The position numbers were made by a program, and so were the translations under genes. Shown one piece after another: positions 7,413 to 14,563 of a stretch of 23,804 nucleotides of DNA. How positions within the stretch are numbered: position 1 is the first letter of the stretch; every line of letters starts with the position of its first letter. Origin of the DNA: Penium margaritaceum (lineage: Eukaryota; Streptophyta; Zygnematophyceae; Desmidiales; Peniaceae); NCBI GenBank assembly GCA_023375785.1, contig SZWC01004699.1, positions 144,870-168,673 of the forward strand. The letters run 5' to 3'. Under the pieces are notes generated by a model. The model had not been told where the DNA came from and made no database searches. It saw only the letters and a program-made list of their open reading frames with translations.

Positions 7413-8423
7413 TTGCCTTCTGTACGTGCTTGCACACTGATGGGACTCTCTGTGGAGCATATTGCCGAGTCCGCGACTGTGACTGGCAGCAACACTCGCA
7501 GCATTGTTCTGCGTGCCTCTGTTGTGGATGACCTGTACCGTGTTTCCCGGACTTCTGCCCCTTGCTCCACTTCCCCTTCAGCTCGTGTTTTTGTCACTGG
7601 TGTTCTGTATTCTGAGCACCAGCGTTTGCTTCACCGCCGTCTGTGTCATGTAGGCTCCGACACTGTGTCGAAGCTCATTCGGACACAGCCAGCTCTCGGT
7701 CTTGATGCGGCTTCTTTTGAGAAGCCGTCCAAGACCGATTGTCTTTTCTGTGCCCAGGGTAAGATGCATCGCTGTGCCTGCCCTGACTCACGATCTCGCG
7801 CACTTCGCCCCCTTGAGCTTGTCCATTCGGACCTTCTTGGTCCTCTTCCTGTCGAGTCTATGTCCGATAGGGGTCAATACGTCCTGACGCTGACTGATGA
7901 CTTCACCCGGATGCGGTGGGTCTATAGCCTACGCCAGAAGAGTGACGCCGCTCTCGTGGTTCGCCTCTGGCTAGTGATGGCTGAGCGTCAGTCCCGCCAC
8001 ACGCTGCACACTTTCCGATTGGATCGTGGCGGCGAGTTTCTCGGCGAGATGGATAGCTTCTTCGCTGAGCACGGGATTTTTCACCAGGTCTCCGATCCTG
8101 CTACTCCTCACCAGAACGGTATTTCTGAGCGTTGGAACCACACCATGGAGGATGTGGTTCGTGCTATGCGGTCTGAGTGCGGTCTCCCAGAGTCCTTCGC
8201 TTTTGAGGGCTTTGCCTACATAACTTGGGTCTGGAACCGCCTCCCGCACGGTCCTCTTCCGAACCACGTCACACCGTATGAGCTCTGGTTCGGCCATCGT
8301 GCTGACCTTCGTCTCGCTCGCGTCTGGGGGTCCTTGGCTTCCGTCTGGTACACCGATGACCTGCAGGGGTCCAAGGTCTCACCGCGAGGTCGCTTGTGTG
8401 CTTTCGTCGACATCTCCCCGTGA
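7413..8423 (+). CDS. pol: Copia copy 1 integrase fragment (broken pol)
   Basis: 336 codons beginning inside the end of the protease, so the apparent ATG is not a genuine start. The HHCC zinc region is at residues about 69-113 (HQRLLHRRLCH, CLFC). The catalytic core follows with D140 (HSDLLGP), D204 (LDRGGEFLG) and E239 (QNGISERW), so the DDE triad is kept. The translation stops at TGA 8421-8423, where copy 2 has CAA in the motif ISPQSKAW. The frame carries on afterwards (LFFESLTYR) into the Pro/Ser/Thr-rich linker until a frameshift at 8920. Its integrase would have inserted the cDNA into the host genome. Confidence 0.88.
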   Translation: MPSVRACTLMGLSVEHIAESATVTGSNTRSIVLRASVVDDLYRVSRTSAPCSTSPSARVFVTGVLYSEHQRLLHRRLCHVGSDTVSKLIRTQPALGLDAASFEKPSKTDCLFCAQGKMHRCACPDSRSRALRPLELVHSDLLGPLPVESMSDRGQYVLTLTDDFTRMRWVYSLRQKSDAALVVRLWLVMAERQSRHTLHTFRLDRGGEFLGEMDSFFAEHGIFHQVSDPATPHQNGISERWNHTMEDVVRAMRSECGLPESFAFEGFAYITWVWNRLPHGPLPNHVTPYELWFGHRADLRLARVWGSLASVWYTDDLQGSKVSPRGRLCAFVDISP

Positions 8424-8922
8424 TCGAAGGCCTGGCGATTTTGGGACCCTACCCGTCGTCGCATTATTGAGTCACGCGACGTGCTCTTCTTTGAGTCCCT
8501 CACCTACCGTTATCTGACGTCGATTACGTCGATGTCTGTCCCGCACATCCCTACGTGTGAGGTTTCTTGCCGGATTGGGGAGTCTTCGCCTGCGAGCACC
8601 CCTCGTCAGGCTGATGTGTCCGTTCGAGCTCCCTCCACTTCACGGTCTCCGGCTCTTGATGACCCAACGATCATCGCTGTTGGCCCAGAGACCTCTCCAG
8701 CACCACCGGTTTCTACCCCGGTTCCCTCGCCTCCCTCCGGTACCCATGATCCGACACATGTGCGTACTCCTGTGTCCGTCGGCACTCCTGCCTCTGTGTG
8801 TGGTCATGCCTCATCTGTCCCTACTGCCACACCGAGTCCCGTGTCTCCCACACACGCCCCTCCTCGCACGACATCACCAGCTCCCTTGGCTGAGCTCTCC
8901 CCGGCTGTGACTGTGCCCGTCC
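8424..8922 (+). pseudogene. pol: Copia copy 1 integrase-RT linker, frameshifted
   Basis: It continues the integrase frame after the TGA at 8421-8423. The protein is a Pro/Ser/Thr/Val-rich linker with repeats of SP, TP and APP between integrase and RT, equivalent to 16030-16530 in copy 2. At about 8920 one T present in copy 2 is absent, which moves the reading frame so that the RT is read in another frame. An open continuation in the old frame to 9077 is an out-of-frame shadow. Confidence 0.8.
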
Positions 8923-8932
8923 TGAGCCTGAG

Positions 8933-10936
8933 GTGTACCCCTCGAACCCAGGTTACTCCCGTGAGCCTGGCGGTCGTCTTCGACCATTGGACTCCGGAGC
9001 TCAGCGAGCGTCTGGTCCTACACCCAGGCGCTCCACTCGCAGCATCGCGAGTGGTGACCCCGGCACAAAGGCCCTAGGCCTGAGTGTCCGCACTGAGCAC
9101 ACAAAGGTACATCCAGCGTGTCTAGTAGGGCACGATCTCGTCACTCGCGAGTTCCACATCGCTTGTGATGTAGCAACCGATCTTGTGGTCGTCAGAACTA
9201 GCACTAAGGCATGTGCTCTTGCCACGCAGAGCTCTCCCGCTTTGGCGCCTGACCTGGGCAAACTGAGGGAAGCTCTCTCATCACAGGATGCTGACGCTTG
9301 GCATGCTGCCTGCGAGGATGAGCTTCGCGCCATCCGAGAGCACGGAGTTTACGAGCTAGTCAACCTTCCACCTGGAAGGAAGGCTATTCAGGTCAAGTGG
9401 GTCTTTCGCAAGAAAGTGAAGCCAGATGGCTCACTGGAACGCCACAAGGCTCGCTTGGTCGTCAAGGGGTACTCTCAGATTGAGGGCATCGATTACACTG
9501 ACACCTTCGCCCCTGTCGGCCGTATGACCTCAGCTCGAGCTCTGTTCGATGTAGTGGCTCAGCATGACTGGGAACTACACGAGATGGATGTGAACAATGC
9601 GTTACTCGATGGCTCTCTGGATGAGGAGATCTACATGACTCAGCCACCCGGTTTTGAGGATGGCGACAAGGTCTGGCGCTTGCGCAAGTCCTTGTACGAC
9701 CTCAAGCAGTCTCCTCGGTGTTGGAACCAGGAGATCACCGGCACCCTGACTCGTGCGGGATATGTACAGAGCGAGGCAGATCCCTCTCTCTTCATCCGTC
9801 GGACGCCTGAGCGGTTCACCGCCATCCTGGTCTATGTCGACGACCTTCTGATCGCGTCTCCTTCACTGGAGGCCCTGAAGGAGGCCAAGGCCGTCCTCCA
9901 GACTGCCTACAGGATGAAGGACCTTGGTCCTGTAGCGGTGTTTCTCGGCATGGAGATCGTACGAGACCGCAGATGTCGTACTCTGCTACTGCACCAGGCC
10001 CGATACGCACGCGTTGTGGGGGAGCGCTTCAGCGATCTCCTCGACACAGTGTCCACGGCTTCAACACCCCTCACACCCGACGGGCAGGATGCCCTGAAGG
10101 TGGACGATCCCACACAGCTGGGGGAGACAGTGGATGTGACCTTGTACCTCCGTCTCATCGGATCCCTGATGTACCTGGCCACTACCACACGTCCGGATAT
10201 CGCATTCGCCGTCAACCTCCTGGCCCAATTTTCGCAGGCTCCACATGCTAGAGCCCTTCATGCGGCTGTGCGAGTGGTGCGGTACGTGGTCTCCACACCG
10301 TACCTCGGACTCTGCTTTCGCCGGCAGTGTTCGGTGGTCCTTGATGGCTACACCGACAGCGACTGGGCCTGGAGCCTAGACGGACGCAGTCGCACCGGTT
10401 ACGTGTTCCTACTTGGTGGTACCGCTGTGTCCTGGCGCAGCGGGAAGCAGGGCTGCATTACACGTAGCTCATCAGAGGCAGAGTATGTCGCTCTGGGAGC
10501 AGGGGCTGCTGAGGCGGTATGGCTGCAACGTCTGTTCCTTGAGCTGGGTCAGTCAGTACCCGCCATTGTGCTTCGTTGCGACAACCAGAGTGCTCTTGCT
10601 ATTGTGGAGAACTCTGGTGTCTTCCATGCTTCCACGAAGCACATTGCAGTAGAGCATCACTTTGCGCGTAACTTGGTGGAGCGACACGTAATCTCCGTCA
10701 TTTGGGTTGGCACTGACATGCAGCGTGCTGACTTCTTGACGAAGGCACTAGCACACGGAAAATTCCTAGTGGCAATTCGTTCTGTCGGGTTCCGCCTCTT
10801 GCCTGAGAGTCGTTCAATGTGGGGTATTGTGGTGGCCATTCACTACGTCGTTGCACGCGTTGTTGTACTCGTTTCAGTGCTGCACGTGTATGGACATGCG
10901 TACCATCGGGTCATGGGGGAGTGTTGTGATTTGTGA
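8933..10936 (+). CDS. pol: Copia copy 1 reverse transcriptase-RNase H
   Basis: 667 codons covering the RT (KWVFRKKVKPDGSLERHKAR, YTDTFAPVGRM, YVDD at residues 301-304) and RNase H (YTDSDWAW, SSSEAEYVAL, RCDNQSALAI, TKHIAVEHH). Several conserved positions differ from copy 2: NALLDGSL for NVFLHGSL, SLYDLKQSPR for SLYGLKQSPR, and HASTKH for HARTKH. All point to relaxed selection. The pol stop used by copy 2 (TGA at 18422-18424) is absent, so the frame runs about 40 residues further, through the region before the LTR and 15 bp into it. It lies after a frameshift at 8920 and probably has no start of its own. Confidence 0.9.
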   Translation: MYPSNPGYSREPGGRLRPLDSGAQRASGPTPRRSTRSIASGDPGTKALGLSVRTEHTKVHPACLVGHDLVTREFHIACDVATDLVVVRTSTKACALATQSSPALAPDLGKLREALSSQDADAWHAACEDELRAIREHGVYELVNLPPGRKAIQVKWVFRKKVKPDGSLERHKARLVVKGYSQIEGIDYTDTFAPVGRMTSARALFDVVAQHDWELHEMDVNNALLDGSLDEEIYMTQPPGFEDGDKVWRLRKSLYDLKQSPRCWNQEITGTLTRAGYVQSEADPSLFIRRTPERFTAILVYVDDLLIASPSLEALKEAKAVLQTAYRMKDLGPVAVFLGMEIVRDRRCRTLLLHQARYARVVGERFSDLLDTVSTASTPLTPDGQDALKVDDPTQLGETVDVTLYLRLIGSLMYLATTTRPDIAFAVNLLAQFSQAPHARALHAAVRVVRYVVSTPYLGLCFRRQCSVVLDGYTDSDWAWSLDGRSRTGYVFLLGGTAVSWRSGKQGCITRSSSEAEYVALGAGAAEAVWLQRLFLELGQSVPAIVLRCDNQSALAIVENSGVFHASTKHIAVEHHFARNLVERHVISVIWVGTDMQRADFLTKALAHGKFLVAIRSVGFRLLPESRSMWGIVVAIHYVVARVVVLVSVLHVYGHAYHRVMGECCDL

Positions 10937-11567
10937 CGTTCCTGTCGACCTGTACAGTTTACTGTGACCACTCGGCCGTGTCCATACTCATGCAGATCCC
11001 TGATGCGGACCCAGGCGGTACCGGTGCATCGTCCGGTGGCGGACTACTGGTTTGGAGCTGACCGATGGCCGTTCCGGAGCTCTGGACGCTACCCGGGACC
11101 TCTTGCAGTTTTTCTCCAGCACGCAGGACTTTATCGGTGGACTGGCCGTGGGCCCGATTTGCATGTTTTTGCATTTTGTTTCCACCATTCGATGCCGGAT
11201 GCATGCATGTGACCAGTCGTAGCGTCCGGCTTGTGATTCTGCACGTCTAGGTTCAGACGGCGTAGCATTCTGACATATGTGCACAGAGTTATGGCCAAAA
11301 CAGTGGTTTTGGGCCGGTTTTAGGACAGATCTTGCACTGCCGCGTGCGACACCCGCCGTGCGCCGCGGCAGGTACTTATGCCATGGACCTGTCATTTGTC
11401 ATTTCTCTCTGCAATTATATTCAGTTTGAGTTTCCTGACACTCTGTCCGTGTCCCAACCCAGACCCTTGCAGTTTTGTCTCAAACTTGTGACTGTTGTCA
11501 CACACTGACCTGGCGCTGACGCCTAGTGTCACGGCAAGTGGTTAGGAATGTTCTAGGAAACTTCTCA
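10922..11567 (+). repeat. Copia LTR shared by copies 1 and 2 (646 bp)
   Basis: It starts TGTTGTGATTTG, directly after ATGGGGGAG, and ends CTTCTCA, directly before the copy 2 primer-binding site. It is the same length as the LTR at 18530-19175 and differs from it at about 19 sites without gaps. A perfect 8-bp inverted repeat (CTGCCGCG/CGCGGCAG) is at 11337-11371, and a weak TATA-like AATTATATT at 11413-11421. It acts as 3' LTR of copy 1 and 5' LTR of copy 2. Confidence 0.94.
11337..11371. other. Inverted repeat in the copia LTR
   Basis: CTGCCGCG and CGCGGCAG form a perfect 8-bp stem around a 19-base loop. It is unchanged in the other LTR (18945-18979) despite about 3% divergence overall. Confidence 0.6.
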
Positions 11568-11580
11568 TAGTATCAGAGCA
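11568..11580 (+). promoter_or_regulatory. Copia copy 2 primer-binding site, degenerate
   Basis: TAGTATCAGAGCA follows the LTR's terminal CA with no spacer. It matches the initiator methionine tRNA complement (TGGTATCAGAGC) except for A in place of the second base. It supports 11567 as the LTR end. Confidence 0.8.
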
Positions 11581-12523
11581 ACAAGACAGAGCTTGTTGTG
11601 CTGCACAGCAGAGATGCAGCAATCGCGGCAGCAGTGAGCAGCAGCAGCGGCAACAGCACACAACAGCAGCGACAGGTTCTGGGAGGACCCACCAACCTGC
11701 GCCATTGCAAGGCGTAGGCCACAACACCTACACAAAAGAGGAGTCGTGCAGGAGGGGTGCAGCAGTGTAGCAGCACGCCAGCGCAGCAGCGCCATAGCAG
11801 CTGTCGAGCAGCACAGCAACAGAGCTGGCAGTTTTGACCACAGCAGCAGCAGCAGCAGCAACATCGGCGGCGGCATCAGAAACATCAGCAACAGTAGCCG
11901 CCAAAGTGGCTTGAGGCCATTGCCGTCAAGCTCGACGGCAGCAGCAGCAGCAGCAACAACAGCAGCGTGAGCCACCGTTGCCCCTGTCCGTGCAATTTCC
12001 TAGAAGCCGCACGGACGTGGAGGAGCCGCGGACAAAAATCGCGTCAGCCACCACCTCCCCGTCGGCAAGAGCTTGCCCTGGCTTCAAACGACCGTCGTTT
12101 TTGGCGTTTGAGGGTGCGTTGAAAAGCTCTTCTCTCAAGCTCTCCAGAGCTACCATGCACGCTCAGTTTCGTGCTCTGTCGCCACCAGCAGAGACTGAAG
12201 TGCACCGCAGATTTGTTTTCTGCTGAAATTTGGGCAGAACAGGGAAAAGTGACGTTTTGCCACTTTTTCCAACTTTTTGCGACCGAACATTTCACCATCA
12301 TGTTCAGCACATTCAGGAGCCTCTGTGGTCCAAATTTCGCTTGATTTGGACAACCTTGAATTTTTAGTGCCGAAATTTTTAAATTTCAGCACTTAGCCAA
12401 ATTTCTGGCCGTCAGCACCATACTTGGCCAAAATTTTGGCCGGACAGTCAAAGGTTGCCAGCTTCTTAAATCCTCGAGAAACACTGACAGTTTTGAAATC
12501 CGACAAACTTGACCTGTCGTCCC
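11581..12523 (+). other. Copia copy 2 untranslated leader with CAG tracts
   Basis: About 940 bases between the primer-binding site and gag. The first part (11600-11970) is rich in CAG/CAA triplets, including (AGC)n runs near 11842-11862 and 11938-11952. The open frames there are polyglutamine, polyserine or polyleucine depending on frame and do not resemble gag. The last part (12240-12445) is AT-richer and holds three hairpins. I see no separate gene. Confidence 0.7.
12242..12441 (+). other. Cluster of three inverted repeats just upstream of copia gag
   Basis: Hairpin 1 (12242-12270) pairs GGAAAAGTG with CACTTTTTCC around a 9-base loop, with a one-base bulge. Hairpin 2 (12366-12393) pairs AGTGCCGAAATTT with AAATTTCAGCACT around TT, with one mismatch. 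Hairpin 3 (12426-12441) is the perfect palindrome GGCCAAAATTTTGGCC. In other retroelements this leader position often holds RNA dimerisation or packaging structures; that role here is inference. Confidence 0.6.
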
Positions 12524-12893
12524 ATGCTGAGCGGCGACATGAGCCTGTCCGACAAGGAGAAGGGACCAGGCGACCCCTCCTCCTCTTCGTCTGGTGTACT
12601 GAGTCCACGCTCGCAGGCCATTGAGGACCTGCGAAGCCAGTAGGATGAGATGCGTCGCCTCAAGAGAGAGCAGACTGACGCTATCCGCACGCTGACTGAG
12701 CTTCTGCGTGCTCATTCCACGGCTCCTCAGCGGGTTTCTGAGGGAGCTGCCGGCGTCGCGGTCTCTACCCAGCAGTCGGCTCAGGCACCCGTGACAGGCA
12801 CTCGACCTGTCCCACCACCTGATGACCTCCTGGATGATGAGCCACTCATACCAGGCAATACTCATGATTCCCCGGCTTAGGAGATTCAAGTTC

Positions 12894-13350
12894 TTCAGGA
12901 GCGCCTCCGTCAGTTGCAGACGGGCACCCGATCGCCTCCGTTTTCCCCGATACGATTGTCACCTGACTACCCCGGCGACTATCCACTTCCGGGAGTCTTC
13001 CCCGTCTCCCTTCCTCAGCCTGCGGTCGCCCTCCCCACGGAGCGGCAACCCAAGGACTTTGAGACACCACCCCCACGGTACATCACTGAGGACGGCTTCA
13101 ACTACTGGGAGATCCTCGATAGGTTCAGGAGCGCCTCCGTCAGCTGCAGACGGGCACCCGATCGCCTCCGTTTTCCCCGATACGATTGTCACCTGACTAC
13201 CTCAGCGACTATCCACTTCTGGGAGTCTTCCCCGTCTCTCGTCCTCCTCAGCCTGCGGTCGCCCTCCCCACGGAGCGGCAACCCAAGGACTTTGAGACAC
13301 CACCCCCACGGTACATCACTGAGGACGGCTTCGACTGCTGGGAGATCCTC
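12894..13350 (+). repeat. Imperfect 230-bp tandem duplication within copia gag
   Basis: 12894-13119 repeats as 13124-13350, from TTCAGGAGCGCCTCCGTCAG to GAGATCCTC. There are about eight substitutions and one 3-bp insertion between the copies. The period of 230 is not a multiple of three, so the gag frame changes after the first copy. Confidence 0.92.
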
Positions 13351-13732
13351 TTTCAGGTTTGGGCCACTTCAGAGGGCGTGTGGCCCTACTACCACAGCCA
13401 GTATCTGTCTACAGACCCAGCACATGTGCTGACAGCAGCCAGGGCGATGCGCGGCCTCCTCTAAACCATGCCATGCGAGACCGTCGTCGACTTCCGCCCT
13501 TTCCTTGGCGAGCCTGGCACAGGCACCGGCGCCGATCCACTCGGAGGTTGGGATCTGGCCCTATCCCTGCTGGCCGCAGAGACGCATGCCACCCGAGAAG
13601 CACACATTCGTGCCTTCCACTCTCTCCGTCACGGGCCTGGAGAGCCTACAGCCGATTACTGGCGATGCGCCATGCGCATCTACACGCGTCTTGGGACCTC
13701 CGGAGGCACACAGCTGTGGGCGCTCCGTACGG

Positions 13733-14093
13733 TGATGCTCGGAGTTCGCCTTGAGTATACTGACATCTTCACATGGTACGGCAACGCCATCCTTGAGCCT
13801 TTCTCAGCCACTCTGCAGCTTCTCCCTTGGGCGCATCAGCTTTTCCTCCAGGTGACTTCAGCCCGCGAGGCAGCCGTGGCCCATCAGGAGACTGCCCTTG
13901 CTGCAGCAGTCANTGATGCTCGGAGTTCGCCTTGAGTATACTGACATCTTCACACGGTACAGCGACGCCATCCTTGAGCCTTTCTCAGCCACTCTGCAGC
14001 TTCTCCCTTGGGCGCATCAGCTTTTCCTCCAGGTGACTTCAGCCCGCGAGGCAGCCGTGGCCCATCAGGAGACTGCCCTTGCTGCAGCAGTCG
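13733..14093 (+). repeat. 181-bp tandem duplication in copia gag with an N at the junction
   Basis: 13733-13912 repeats as 13914-14093, from TGATGCTCGGAGTTCGCC to GCTGCAGCAGTC. The single N of the window is at 13913, exactly between the copies. The copies differ at three internal positions, all clustered in the ACATGGTACGGCAACG region. This could be a real duplication or unmerged contig ends. Confidence 0.93.
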
Positions 14094-14305
14094 TCGCATC
14101 ACTACCATCATCCCTCCTGCAGTCTCCTTCATCGTCCATCACATCCTCGTCTTCCTCCTCCTCTTCGGCCCCGCCCACACCCACTCAGACACAGGGTGTT
14201 GCAACAGCAGCTCAGGGGAAGAAGAAGAAAGGGAAGCGGGGACCAGGTCAGCAGCAGTCACAGCAGCAGTCGTCTTCCAGTGGTAGCAGTGGACGTTCTG
14301 TTCAC

Positions 14306-14344
14306 TGCTACAACTGTGGCGGCGTCCATCGCTACATCGAGTGC
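14306..14344 (+). other. Copia gag zinc knuckle, atypical spacing
   Basis: Encodes CYNCGGVHRYIEC, a CX2CX3HX4C arrangement, one residue shorter between the second Cys and His than the common CX2CX4HX4C. The nucleocapsid knuckle binds genomic RNA. Whether the family always has this spacing cannot be checked here, because copy 1 lacks gag. Confidence 0.75.
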
Positions 14345-14563
14345 CAGAAGCTGCTCGACTGGGCGCGGATTACTCGTGGGCTCCAGGCGGAACACGCTCT
14401 CCATTCTGCGTCCAGCACGTCAGCCTCGACTTCCTCGGGACGCGTGGCAGCCACGACTGCAGTTGTTCCTACTTCCCCACTGGCGAGTAGCAGTGATCCG
14501 GACCCACGCGAACGCACCATCGCCGAGCTTTGTCACCTTCTGGCACTCCGCTTTTAGGGAGGT

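Larger units (their letters stand above)
7407..11567 (+). mobile_element. Ty1/copia retrotransposon copy 1, 5'-truncated, sharing its 3' LTR with copy 2
   Basis: Sequence from 7407 is collinear with 15017 onward in copy 2. The offset changes only from 7610 to 7608, explained by one 1-bp and one 3-bp indel. Everything upstream of the protease C-terminus is missing: 5' LTR, leader, gag and the protease active site. The copy contains integrase, RT and RNase H, then a purine-rich tract and the LTR at 10922-11567. Integrase before RT identifies Ty1/copia. The left edge is a sharp junction with the gypsy 5' LTR. Confidence 0.93.
12524..14557 (+). pseudogene. gag: Copia copy 2 gag, broken by stops and duplications
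   Basis: The nucleocapsid/capsid protein of the element. The chosen start is ATG 12524 (MLSGDMSLSDKEKG), the first in the gag frame before the Ser-rich N-terminus; ATG 12539 is an alternative. In-frame stops are TAG 12641, TAG 12878 and TAA 13462. A 230-bp tandem duplication (12894-13119 and 13124-13350) and a 181-bp one around an N (13733-13912 and 13914-14093) each change the frame. Recognisable parts are a coiled-coil-like ERLRQLQ stretch, the capsid segment WEILFQVWATSEGVWPYY to AEHALH, a Ser-rich and then basic KKKKGKRG stretch, and a zinc knuckle at 14306-14344. The last frame ends at TAG 14555-14557, in frame with pol. Confidence 0.88.

Noticed and set aside
8923..9077. Continuation of the copia copy 1 linker frame to 9077
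   Set aside because: After the 1-bp frameshift at 8920 it is out of frame; the RT frame of 8933-10936 is the real continuation.
11565..11975. 136-codon minus-strand open frame, Leu/Cys-rich, membrane-like
   Set aside because: It is produced by CAG triplet tracts of the copia leader read in antisense.
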